The translations under genes and the position numbers were made by a program. A DNA stretch of 64,000 nucleotides. Origin: Oscillospiraceae bacterium (GTDB lineage: Bacteria > Bacillota > Clostridia > UMGS1810). Of the stretch, positions 32,568-41,673 are shown in pieces. The notes beneath the pieces were generated by a model. It was not told where the DNA came from. It saw nothing but the letters and a program-made list of their open reading frames with translations, and did no database searches. How positions within the stretch are numbered: the first letter of the stretch is position 1; each line of letters begins with the position of its first letter. The DNA is taken from NCBI GenBank assembly GCA_015068985.1, contig SVJL01000001.1, positions 23,317 to 87,316 on the forward strand, written 5' to 3'.

Positions 32568-32600
32568 CGGCTGTCTCTGGTTTATGAGGCAGCCGTTTTG
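32568..32600 (+). terminator. Rho-independent terminator of the atp operon
   Basis: cggctgtctc-tggtttat-gaggcagccgttttg. Confidence 0.7.
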
Positions 32601-32653
32601 TTACGGTTTTTTGTAGAAATTAATAACAATTTGTTAAATAATATGATTTTTAG

Positions 32654-32682
32654 TTAACAAATTGCAATTTGTGTGTTATAAT
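32654..32682 (+). promoter_or_regulatory. sigma-A-like promoter of the alarmone synthetase gene
   Basis: TTAACA - 17 bp - TATAAT. Confidence 0.6.
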
Positions 32683-32735
32683 GTATTCGTAACTAAGAAT
32701 TTATAATAGTTAAATTATAAACACGGAGGTGTGCA

Positions 32736-33434
32736 ATGTATCCCGAAAGAGAACTTCACAAAACTTTTATTTCGTCCGAAACTCCTGTTTTGCCCGACAA
32801 TTTTAATGTTGAAGCTTTTATGGAGGGGATGAACGATTTTAAAGAATTTATGATGATGTATAGCTGTGCAATACGTGAAGTCCGTACAAAGTTTGAAGTA
32901 CTCAACGACGACTTTTCTGTTGCCTACAGACGTAATCCCATAGAAATGATAAAATCAAGAGTTAAAAGTCCTGCAAGCATAGCCGGCAAACTCAATCGAA
33001 AAGGGCTGCCAATAACAATGGACTCTGTTTTGAACAATCTAAATGACGTTGCCGGCATAAGAGTTATTTGCTCTTTTATTGACGACATATATATGATTGC
33101 CGATATGTTTACAAGCCAGGACGATATAACGGTTATAGAAGTTAAAGATTACATAAAGAACCCAAAACCAAACGGATACCGCAGCTATCATATGATAATT
33201 GAGGTTCCGGTGTTCTTTTCTAATCGTAAAAAGAATATGAGAGTTGAGGTTCAGCTTAGGACAATTGCCATGGATTTTTGGGCAAGTCTTGAACATAAAA
33301 TGAAATATAAAAAAGATATTAAAGCTAAGGATATTCTTCGTCTTGAAGCTGAACTTGCAGAATGTGCAGAAATCATCGCTTCAACAGATTTGAAGATGCA
33401 AAAAATCAATGATGAATTAAACGGCGTTTCCTGA
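32736..33434 (+). CDS. small alarmone synthetase (RelQ-type GTP pyrophosphokinase)
   Basis: SVLNNLNDVAGIRVICSFIDDIY, NPKPNGYRSYHMIIEVP, RVEVQLRTIAMDFWASLEHKMKYK RelA/SpoT synthetase motifs; no HD, TGS or ACT domain. Confidence 0.9.
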   Translation: MYPERELHKTFISSETPVLPDNFNVEAFMEGMNDFKEFMMMYSCAIREVRTKFEVLNDDFSVAYRRNPIEMIKSRVKSPASIAGKLNRKGLPITMDSVLNNLNDVAGIRVICSFIDDIYMIADMFTSQDDITVIEVKDYIKNPKPNGYRSYHMIIEVPVFFSNRKKNMRVEVQLRTIAMDFWASLEHKMKYKKDIKAKDILRLEAELAECAEIIASTDLKMQKINDELNGVS

Positions 33435-33450
33435 ATATAAACAAAATAAA

Positions 33451-33490
33451 AAACTGTCAAGCAGTTGTTGTACTGTTTGACAGTTTTTTT
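33451..33490 (+). terminator. Rho-independent terminator
   Basis: aaactgtcaa...tttgacagttttttt. Confidence 0.75.
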
Positions 33491-33593
33491 ACGGATAATT
33501 TTATTGTCAAATCTGCTCGAAAACGTCAAAAACGAAATATTTGCTTTCAAGGATTAAATCTGCAAAAAATATTACGGGGTTTTGATTAAAGGC

Positions 33594-33622
33594 TTTACAT
33601 TTATTCTTTATTTTTGTATAAT
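33594..33622 (+). promoter_or_regulatory. sigma-A-like promoter of the Lrp-family gene
   Basis: TTTACA - 17 bp - TATAAT. Confidence 0.6.
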
Positions 33623-33647
33623 CAAAGAAAAAAATGAGGTGCAGATT

Positions 33648-34097
33648 ATGGACGCAATAGATTATCAGATTTTATCTTGTCTGAAAGAAAATTCACGAGA
33701 GAATGCAACCAATATCGGTGCAAAAATTAATCTTTCTACGTCTGCTGTTATAGAACGAATAAAAAAACTCGAAAATTCCGGTTTGATTGAACAATACACA
33801 ACATTGATAAATCAAAGTATGCTTGGAAGAGAGCTTATGGCTTTTATCACAGTTCGTCTTGAACATCCAAAATACTATGAAAATTTTGTAAATACGGTTA
33901 ATGAAAACACTTCAATCTCCGAGTGTTACTATATTGCCGGAGATTTCGACTTTATATTGAAAATAATCACAAAAAGCGGAAAAACTCTGGAACAAATTCT
34001 CAATGTTATCAAATCTATCAACGGTGTTTCTATGACACGCACATCTGTTGTTCTTTCGGAAAATAAACATGACGTGTGTCTTCTTCCTGATAAATAA
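33648..34097 (+). CDS. Lrp/AsnC family transcriptional regulator
   Basis: MDAIDYQILSCLKENSRENATNIGAKINLSTSAVIERIKKLENSGLIEQYT; RBS gaggtg places start at 33648 rather than 33582. Confidence 0.9.
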   Translation: MDAIDYQILSCLKENSRENATNIGAKINLSTSAVIERIKKLENSGLIEQYTTLINQSMLGRELMAFITVRLEHPKYYENFVNTVNENTSISECYYIAGDFDFILKIITKSGKTLEQILNVIKSINGVSMTRTSVVLSENKHDVCLLPDK

Positions 34098-34135
34098 AAT
34101 TATTTATAAATATAAAAAAGAAAGAGGTTATTATT

Positions 34136-35293
34136 ATGGTAATTGGTATCCCAAAAGAAATTATGCACGGTGAGGGAAGAGTTTCTGCTATTCCCGAAAC
34201 TGTTGCAAAGCTCAAAGCAGACGGCTATGAAGTTCTTGTTGAAAATTCAGCAGGCGACGGTGCATTTTTTAGTGATGAAGAATACGCAGCTGCCGGTGCC
34301 GAAATGGTTGCTGATGTAGCAAACATTTATGATCGTGCCGATATCATCCTTAAGGTAAAAGAACCCCAGTTTAATGAGAAAAAAGGCGTACATGAGGTTG
34401 ATATGATGCATAGCGGTCAGTATCTGATCACTTTTATTCATCCCGCTTCTCCCGTTAACCACGATATGGTTAAAAAGATGGCAGAAAAAGGCATTATTGG
34501 TCTCACACTTGATGGTGTGCCTCGTATTTCAAGGGCTCAGAATCTCGATGCACTCACATCTATGAGCACTTGTGCAGGTTACAAAGGTATTTTGATGGCT
34601 GCAAATGACCTTGCAAAATTTATTCCTCAGATTTTTTCGGCAGTTGGTATGATAAAACCATGTAATGTTATGGTAATCGGAACAGGCGTTGCCGGTCTTC
34701 AGGCTCTTGCTACGGCAAAAAGACTTGGTGCTGTAACTTATGCTGCCGACATTCGTCCTGCTGCTGCAGAACAGGCAACAAGTCTTGGTGCAAAAATAGT
34801 TGACACAGGTGTTCCTGCAGAAATTGCCGTTGGTGAGGGCGGATACGCTAATGCTCTTAGCGAAGAATGGATTTTAAAAGAAAGAGAAGCACTTAAAGAC
34901 ACAATCAAAGAGATGGATATCGTTTTCTGTTCTGCATTGGTTCCCAGTAAGCTTGCTCCGGTGATTATTACTGAAGAAATTGTAAAATCCATGAAACCGG
35001 GCTCGGTTATTGTTGACATTTCCATAGACCAGGGTGGTAACTGTGCAATCACAGAACCGGGTGAAACTGCCGTTAAACACAAAGTTACTATCGAAGGCAT
35101 AAAAAATATTCCCGGTATGCTTCCTACAAGCTCAACATGGATGTTTGCACAAAACATATATAATCTTGTTAAATATCTCTCCAAAGACGGTGCCCTTGCG
35201 CTTGACACAAATGACGAAATTGTAAAAGGTATACTCACAACAATTAATGGCGAAATTGTTCATAAGGGTGCGTTAGAGGCAATGAATGCATAA
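34136..35293 (+). CDS. pntAA: NAD(P) transhydrogenase subunit alpha part 1
   Basis: IGIPKEI..GEGRVSAIPETV; KPCNVMVIGTGVAGLQALATAKRLGAVTYAADIRP; followed by pntAB and pntB. Confidence 0.88.
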   Translation: MVIGIPKEIMHGEGRVSAIPETVAKLKADGYEVLVENSAGDGAFFSDEEYAAAGAEMVADVANIYDRADIILKVKEPQFNEKKGVHEVDMMHSGQYLITFIHPASPVNHDMVKKMAEKGIIGLTLDGVPRISRAQNLDALTSMSTCAGYKGILMAANDLAKFIPQIFSAVGMIKPCNVMVIGTGVAGLQALATAKRLGAVTYAADIRPAAAEQATSLGAKIVDTGVPAEIAVGEGGYANALSEEWILKEREALKDTIKEMDIVFCSALVPSKLAPVIITEEIVKSMKPGSVIVDISIDQGGNCAITEPGETAVKHKVTIEGIKNIPGMLPTSSTWMFAQNIYNLVKYLSKDGALALDTNDEIVKGILTTINGEIVHKGALEAMNA

Positions 35294-35313
35294 TTGAAGG
35301 GAGCTGTATATTT

Positions 35314-35604
35314 GTGGAATTAATTTTAATTCTGATATTTGTTGTTGCAGCCCTTGTTGGCTACTTTATCATCAACAAAGTTCCAACATTGCTGCACACA
35401 CCTCTTATGTCGGGAATGAATGCACTTTCGGGCATCACTGTTTTGGGTGGATTAACTGTGTTGGCAGTTGCTTTGAAGATTAGCCATCCAACACTCAGTG
35501 TTATAATTGGCATTGCAGCTATAGCATTTGCTATGATTAATGTTGCAGGTGGTTTTGCAGTTACCGGCAGAATGCTTAAAATGTTTAAAAAGGAGGAAAA
35601 GTAA
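35314..35604 (+). CDS. pntAB: NAD(P) transhydrogenase subunit alpha part 2 (membrane)
   Basis: VPTLLHTPLMSGMNALSGITVLGGL; three-TM small protein; GTG start. Confidence 0.92.
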   Translation: MELILILIFVVAALVGYFIINKVPTLLHTPLMSGMNALSGITVLGGLTVLAVALKISHPTLSVIIGIAAIAFAMINVAGGFAVTGRMLKMFKKEEK

Positions 35605-36963
35605 GTGATTTCTCCAAATGTTTATTACATAATCAGTGCTGTGCTTGTATTAGGTGTTTTGATAGGTATAAGCATGATGAGCAAGGTATCTAAAGCAAAT
35701 GCCGGCAACACTCTTTCGGCGGTGTGCACGTTGATTGCCATTTTGGTTGTTATGTATAACGCCGAAATTTTAACAGCCTGGCAGGCTTGGCTTGGCTTGG
35801 CAATTGGCACAGCCATTGGTGTAGTTGGTGCAGTAAAAGTAAAAATGATTGAAATGCCTCAGGCTGTTGCACTTCTGAATGGTTTGGGCGGATTGGCAAG
35901 TTCTCTTGTTGCTATTCTTACAATCGAACAGGCAAAAAATGATAAGTTTGCAATCTATACTGGTGCAGTTGCATTGGTTGTTGGTTTTGTAACCTTTACC
36001 GGAAGCTTGGTTGCTGCCGGAAAGCTTCACAAGCTTCTGCCCCAAAAACCCGTCGTGTGGAAAGCACATTCGCTTATCGTTGCTGTCACTCTTATTGCAA
36101 CAGTTGCACTTGTTGTTATATGCCCAAAAACAATGTGGTTAATTTCCATACTGTCAGCTTTTTTTGGTATTGCTTTTGCAATACGTGTCGGTGGAGCAGA
36201 TATGCCCATAACCATATCGCTTTTGAACTCATTCAGCGGTGTTGCCGGCGGCATTGCGGGTATTGCTGTTAAAGATCCGCTTCTCGTGGCAATAGGCGGT
36301 GTTGTTGGTGCATCGGGTCTTTTGCTAACTCAGATTATGTGCAAAGCAATGAACAGAAGTCTTGTTAGCATTCTTCTTGGTGCAGCACCAAAAAAGAAAA
36401 TTGTTCATGCAGATAAAAAAATTGAAAAAGACGATGTTGAGCTTGAAAAAGCAGAGAAAAAATCGGATGTTGGAACAATTCTAACCAATGCAAAAAAGGT
36501 TATGATAGTTCCCGGTTATGGTATGGCACTTGCTCAGGCTCAGAGCGTTGTTAAAAACTTGTCCGATAAGCTGGAGGCCAACGGCACAGAGGTTAAATAT
36601 GCAATTCATCCCGTTGCCGGAAGAATGCCCGGTCATATGAATGTGTTGCTTTGCGAGGTTGATGTTCCGTACGATAAGCTGTACGAAATGGAGGCAGTAA
36701 ATGACGAATTTGCACAGTGTGATGCAGCAATTATAATTGGTGCAAATGATGTTGTTAACCCTGCTGCCAACACCGCAGAGGGTACGCCGATTTATGGTAT
36801 GCCTGTGCTGAATGCGGCAGATGCCAAAAATGTTATCATATGCAACTTTGACGAAAAGCCCGGCTATGCCGGAGTTCCCAATCCTTTGTATGATGCAAGC
36901 AACACAATTATGATGCTTGGCGATGCAAAAGAAACTGTTGCAAAGCTTGTTGATTCATTCTGA
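35605..36963 (+). CDS. pntB: NAD(P) transhydrogenase subunit beta
   Basis: MIVPGYGMALAQAQSVVKNLSDKLEANGTEVKYAIHPVAGRMPGHMNVLLCEVDVPYD; GANDVVNPAANT. Confidence 0.96.
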   Translation: MISPNVYYIISAVLVLGVLIGISMMSKVSKANAGNTLSAVCTLIAILVVMYNAEILTAWQAWLGLAIGTAIGVVGAVKVKMIEMPQAVALLNGLGGLASSLVAILTIEQAKNDKFAIYTGAVALVVGFVTFTGSLVAAGKLHKLLPQKPVVWKAHSLIVAVTLIATVALVVICPKTMWLISILSAFFGIAFAIRVGGADMPITISLLNSFSGVAGGIAGIAVKDPLLVAIGGVVGASGLLLTQIMCKAMNRSLVSILLGAAPKKKIVHADKKIEKDDVELEKAEKKSDVGTILTNAKKVMIVPGYGMALAQAQSVVKNLSDKLEANGTEVKYAIHPVAGRMPGHMNVLLCEVDVPYDKLYEMEAVNDEFAQCDAAIIIGANDVVNPAANTAEGTPIYGMPVLNAADAKNVIICNFDEKPGYAGVPNPLYDASNTIMMLGDAKETVAKLVDSF

Positions 36964-36971
36964 TAATTTTC

Positions 36972-37018
36972 AAAAACTGAAATAGCAAATTGATATAGTT
37001 TGCTGTTTCAGTTTTTTT
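36972..37018 (+). terminator. Rho-independent terminator
   Basis: aaaaactgaaatagcaaa...tttgctgtttcagttttttt. Confidence 0.75.
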
Positions 37019-37056
37019 ATGCTCTTTTTTGTCATAGTCATCACTTTTTTTGTCAA

Positions 37057-37085
37057 TTGACATATGTATTGTTTGATGGTATGAT
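37057..37085 (+). promoter_or_regulatory. sigma-A-like promoter of surface locus B
   Basis: TTGACA - 17 bp - TATGAT. Confidence 0.65.
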
Positions 37086-37140
37086 AAAAATATAATATAT
37101 ACTCTATCGTACAAAAATATTTTGTGAAGGGGAATTTAAT

Positions 37141-38934
37141 ATGAAAAGAAATAAGTTAATTACACTTAGTTTTCTGATGGCTGTGGTTATGATTATGTCT
37201 GTTTTTGTAGCAACCGTATCGGTATGTGCGGCAGACACAACGGTAGCAACTGCAACTGAAACGTATTATGTAAGGAACGATGAAACAGGAGCAAATACAA
37301 TTTTTGTTGTAGATGGTTATTCAAACAATCATCGACTTGGATTTATGAAATTCGATTTCTCGACAATTAATTTAGATGATTATCCGGGCTTGAAATTAAA
37401 ATTAACAAGTGTCAAAGGAAATCATGGTAATGGAAATAACGTTAATAAAAATATTGATATTAAAATAAGTATTATACCTCAATATTTGGAGAGTAGTGCA
37501 TCTCTTTCTACATTAACATATAGTGGAGCAAACAATGCGCAATGGTTAAACGATTTTGATTCAATTGGTAGTGTTACCGGAACCATTGTTGATGACACTG
37601 TTAATAATGTGTTTTATTCCACTGATATTCTTAGTGCAATAAAAGCAGATATAGCAAATAATCAAGATGATACAGTAGTTTTGAAAATTGAAAGCAATAT
37701 AACAACTAATGGCTATGCTTCTGTTTACTATGCAAATTGGGCAACAGGAGATGGTAGAAATGTTCAAATTGTTACAATGACAGAAGCGGAAGTCAATGAA
37801 AACAAAGCTAGGGCTCAGGCTGATGCAGATGCACTCGAAATAGCTGATACAGCAGAGCTTGGTAGCACAATTGCACTTCCATCGGAAGGTTCCGTCAACG
37901 CATCAAAGATTACTTGGAAATCTGATTCAGACTACATAAATACTGAAACCGGTGTTGTAGCATCATCAATAGGCTTTGTAGACGAAGTTGTTACTCTCAC
38001 TGCAACAGTGAATTATAATGGTATTGTTACCACAAAAGATTTTGAAGTAACGCTTGCCGGAAGTAATATTTTGCCCGCAAGTGATTGTGTAACAATTAGA
38101 GGTGAAAAGGCAGAAGATAACAAATCAACGTTAGCAAGCTATCTGGTAATTAACCAACAGACTTCAGACAACAGATCTCAGGGTGTAATTAGATTTGATT
38201 TAACCGATGTTAAGAAGTCAATTGAAAGCTTAGAGGATATTTCAGTAAGACTTACTATGTGTTATGTTAAACCGGGAACAAATGAGACGATTGACTATGA
38301 AAACGGCAAATATTTCTTGTCAATTCTTCCGGATAATGCGTGGACAAAAGACACAATGACTCTTAAATATGCAATTGAAAATAATCTTATAAGCGGTGCA
38401 ACAAAGGCGGGTACAACAGGAACCGTTGCAACAGTTGTCGGTAATACTATTGTGTTCAGTGGACTAAAGGATGATATAAAGGCATTTATAGACAGTAATC
38501 CTACCGCAACATCAATTTCGTTTCTTCTAAATACTGAAGAAACCAGATCTGAAGATTCTGTATACTTCTATGTTATGGGCAATGGAGAGCATAAAGCAAC
38601 CGAAGCAACACAACCACTTCTTGTTGGCGAAACTTCAAAGCGTTTTGTTGCAGTAAATGACAATGGTGCTGTTACATTTACATACAATGCGGATTCTGCC
38701 AAGTATCCTACAGGCATTAATATGGCCACCACATTCTTTGTTGCCGAATATGCACCCGATGGAAGTCTTGTGAACGTTGTTTCCGGAACCGATGCAGATT
38801 CAGTTATCACAAACGGTGAAACAAAAACTTTAACAATCACAGGCTACACAAGCGGCAACACAATTAAAGCTATGGTATTTAATAATTCGTCAGAAATTAT
38901 GGCAATGCAACCTGTTACAATTTTTGGTAATTGA
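37141..38934 (+). CDS. secreted protein with two DNRLRE/CBM96-like domains, one aBig domain and C-terminal beta module
   Basis: Signal peptide; TETYYVRNDETGANTIFVVDG...RLGFMKFDFS; SKITWKSDSDYINTETG; second SDCVTIRGEKAEDN...GVIRFDLTDV. Confidence 0.7.
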   Translation: MKRNKLITLSFLMAVVMIMSVFVATVSVCAADTTVATATETYYVRNDETGANTIFVVDGYSNNHRLGFMKFDFSTINLDDYPGLKLKLTSVKGNHGNGNNVNKNIDIKISIIPQYLESSASLSTLTYSGANNAQWLNDFDSIGSVTGTIVDDTVNNVFYSTDILSAIKADIANNQDDTVVLKIESNITTNGYASVYYANWATGDGRNVQIVTMTEAEVNENKARAQADADALEIADTAELGSTIALPSEGSVNASKITWKSDSDYINTETGVVASSIGFVDEVVTLTATVNYNGIVTTKDFEVTLAGSNILPASDCVTIRGEKAEDNKSTLASYLVINQQTSDNRSQGVIRFDLTDVKKSIESLEDISVRLTMCYVKPGTNETIDYENGKYFLSILPDNAWTKDTMTLKYAIENNLISGATKAGTTGTVATVVGNTIVFSGLKDDIKAFIDSNPTATSISFLLNTEETRSEDSVYFYVMGNGEHKATEATQPLLVGETSKRFVAVNDNGAVTFTYNADSAKYPTGINMATTFFVAEYAPDGSLVNVVSGTDADSVITNGETKTLTITGYTSGNTIKAMVFNNSSEIMAMQPVTIFGN

Positions 38935-38950
38935 TTATATATTGCTCAAG

Positions 38951-38976
38951 CGGCGAAACGGTTCTCCGTTTCGCCG
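38951..38976. terminator. GC-rich hairpin between secreted protein and N-terminal-SLH gene
   Basis: Perfect cggcgaaacgg-ttct-ccgtttcgccg; weak T tract. Confidence 0.5.
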
Positions 38977-39002
38977 TTATACAATTTAGGAAGGTGAGTG
39001 AC

Positions 39003-41657
39003 TTGAAACTGACAAAAAGCATTCTATCAAAAAACACTGTTTGGATAATATCATTTGGTTTGGCAATGCTTCTTGCAGGCTTGGTGAGTATGCCTGCATC
39101 ATATGCTGACGGTGTAACTATTGTTGACTATAGGGATGCATCAACAGCACAGGAAGCGGTAAATTATCTTTCAATGATGCAAATAATTGATGATACAACA
39201 GACTTTACCGATAATTCCCTGATAACAAAGAGTGAAGCAGCGGAGCTTATTGTTCGTTCTCTTGATGCATCTGACCTTGCATCATCGATGACTTTTGCCG
39301 ACAATTTTTATGCTATGTTTAATGACATTCCGTCTGCAAAAGCCTTTGGATGTGCTATGGAGCTGGGCATCATTTCAGGTGATCCTGCCGGAAATTATGG
39401 CATTAATGATAACATAACATATGCTCAGGCCGCAAAAATGCTCGTTTGTGCACTTGGCTACGAAGAGCTTGCCAATGTAAACGGCGGTTGGTATATGGGC
39501 TATATTATTCAGGCAGACAAGGTTGGAATAACAAAAGGTCTTTCCGGCACAACAGAGGTTATATCCAAGCTTGATTTTGCTCAGATGCTTCGTAATTGCT
39601 TTGATGTGAAGCTTCCTCAGCTTGAGTGGCAAGACGGTTCTTTTGGCTTTTCGCTTAAAGATAATGCTACCCTTGAAGATTTCTATTTGCAGTCCAATGG
39701 CTGGATAATTGGCGAAGGTATTGTTAATGCCAATAAGAATGTTAGCATTATGAATGGATTTGATGTTGATGATGATATGATTCTCATAGAAGATGATATT
39801 TTTTCATCAAACAACACAGGCATAGAAAGTTATGTGGGTTATAACGTTATTTATGTTGCCGAAGATCCTGATAAAAGCAAAAATGAAGCAATTATAGGTT
39901 TTTCTGTTGCCAATAATTATTGCGTAAGTCTTTCACATTTTGAAGATTGCGAGCTTGCCAATAATATTTTTGTGTATACCGACTCAGCTGACGGCAGAGA
40001 TAAGAAGCTTTCCATATCTCCATCTGCTGCATATATATATAATAATGGTTTATCAGAAAATATAAAAAATTCCGCAATTGATTTTTCCGAGCTTGATGCT
40101 ACATTTATCGACAATGATGATGATAAAACTATTGACGTTGTTAAAATAACAGAATCAAAGAGCTACACTGTCAGAAAAATCAATGCGGATAGTGAAAAGC
40201 TTTTCTTAAAGAGCGGAGTTCACAAAGGCTCTGCATCTGTAAATCTTGAAGAAGATGACGATAAAACAATTATTGTCAGAAATATCGACGGTAGTAATGC
40301 TGATTGGACAAAGCTTAAAGAAGACGATGCTGTCTCCATCATAGAGTCCGACGATGGAGCTTATCTTGAAATAATTGTTTTGTCAGAGCCTTTAAAAGGC
40401 ACCGTAACAGGCTACCAATCCGGTAAAAATGCAACTATCGGCGAAAAGGTGTATGGCTTGGCAGAAACAGCCGACAATATTGCCATTGGCATTATGGGTA
40501 GATATTGGATAAATGAGTATGACGAGATTTTCTTGTGTGATTATTCCGTAGGGGAGTATGTGTATATTGTTGATGCAAGCTACAAAAATTCGGGATTAGA
40601 CAATCGTTTGCTTATTAAATTGTTTGATAACAAAATTGGCGTTAGCACATATGAATGTTCTAATAGCTTAAAGATTAACGGCGTAAAAGTGGAAAATAAT
40701 GCATCAGCACTTAATGTTTTACCCGTAAAACACATTGCATCGGTAACAATTAACAGCGAAAATCTTGTAACAAAAATTGACAGCGTAGACCTTTATGCAC
40801 CAAGCGGCGACAGAACCTATTGCGAATATGCACACGCTTTTAACGACTCCGATAATGTTAACATACCATTCAGATTTGGTGAAAACACAGAGTTCTACAT
40901 TGTTCCCAAAAATGGTGAGGATGAAGACTTCGGAATGTCTGTTGATTATGAAGATGGTGACAACTACACAACTGCAGCATATGGTTTTGACAACATCACA
41001 GGCCTTGTTGAAACGGTTGTAGTTACTGTAGATACCGATGCTTTGAGAGATGATGCACTATCATACAAATCTAAGGTTGGCATTGTAAATGAAATTACTA
41101 TTGCATTTGATGATGAACAGCAGCCTGCATATTTTGTTAACGGTTTTTCAGAAGGTGAAGAGTTTAATTACATTTCCGGCCATTATGATGATGTTTTCAA
41201 GGTAATGTCAACACTAAAAAAAGGTGATGTTATCAGATTTAACATTGGTTATGGCAACGTGATTATGAAAATAGAAAAACTTGCATCTCTGAGCTCACTT
41301 TCAGATACATTCCATACCGGAAGAGACGATGAGGAAGAAAAGTTCTTTGGCACAGTTATGATTTCTGCCGAGAATGTTATAACCAACTCATCAAAATATC
41401 TCTATAATGAGTTATATGTAAGCTCCGAAAAGAATTATGGCGATATGACTCTTATGCGTGTGTGGGCAGACAGAAAAAATCTTAAAGATGAAGATTGTCA
41501 GTTTAACGATTACTATATTTACGAGGGCGATAAAAAAGACATAAGACCTGCATCAATGGATGATATTATCACATATGAAATGAGTGCTTCAGATCCGTCT
41601 GAGGTGTTTATCTATCGCACTTATTCCGAAGTTAAAATGATAGTAATTGTAGAATAA
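39003..41657 (+). CDS. SLH-domain protein with N-terminal SLH repeats and beta-rich region; paralogous in architecture to 17986-20613
   Basis: TTG start with RBS aggaaggtgag, signal peptide LKLTKSILSKNTVWIISFGLAMLLAGLVSMPASYA; YAQAAKMLVCALGYEELANVNGGWYMGYIIQADKVGITKG. Confidence 0.72.
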   Translation: MKLTKSILSKNTVWIISFGLAMLLAGLVSMPASYADGVTIVDYRDASTAQEAVNYLSMMQIIDDTTDFTDNSLITKSEAAELIVRSLDASDLASSMTFADNFYAMFNDIPSAKAFGCAMELGIISGDPAGNYGINDNITYAQAAKMLVCALGYEELANVNGGWYMGYIIQADKVGITKGLSGTTEVISKLDFAQMLRNCFDVKLPQLEWQDGSFGFSLKDNATLEDFYLQSNGWIIGEGIVNANKNVSIMNGFDVDDDMILIEDDIFSSNNTGIESYVGYNVIYVAEDPDKSKNEAIIGFSVANNYCVSLSHFEDCELANNIFVYTDSADGRDKKLSISPSAAYIYNNGLSENIKNSAIDFSELDATFIDNDDDKTIDVVKITESKSYTVRKINADSEKLFLKSGVHKGSASVNLEEDDDKTIIVRNIDGSNADWTKLKEDDAVSIIESDDGAYLEIIVLSEPLKGTVTGYQSGKNATIGEKVYGLAETADNIAIGIMGRYWINEYDEIFLCDYSVGEYVYIVDASYKNSGLDNRLLIKLFDNKIGVSTYECSNSLKINGVKVENNASALNVLPVKHIASVTINSENLVTKIDSVDLYAPSGDRTYCEYAHAFNDSDNVNIPFRFGENTEFYIVPKNGEDEDFGMSVDYEDGDNYTTAAYGFDNITGLVETVVVTVDTDALRDDALSYKSKVGIVNEITIAFDDEQQPAYFVNGFSEGEEFNYISGHYDDVFKVMSTLKKGDVIRFNIGYGNVIMKIEKLASLSSLSDTFHTGRDDEEEKFFGTVMISAENVITNSSKYLYNELYVSSEKNYGDMTLMRVWADRKNLKDEDCQFNDYYIYEGDKKDIRPASMDDIITYEMSASDPSEVFIYRTYSEVKMIVIVE

Positions 41658-41673
41658 TAACAGGAGGTTTTAT

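Noticed and set aside
34136-35293. Alanine dehydrogenase call for this ORF
   Set aside because: Shares the Ald/PntA fold, but the adjacent pntAB and pntB make transhydrogenase subunit alpha the consistent assignment.
38931-39002. Upstream ATG start at 38931 for the N-terminal-SLH protein
   Set aside because: No RBS, overlaps the previous stop codon, and would put a 24-residue non-hydrophobic extension before a clear signal peptide; TTG 39003 with aggaaggtgag fits better.
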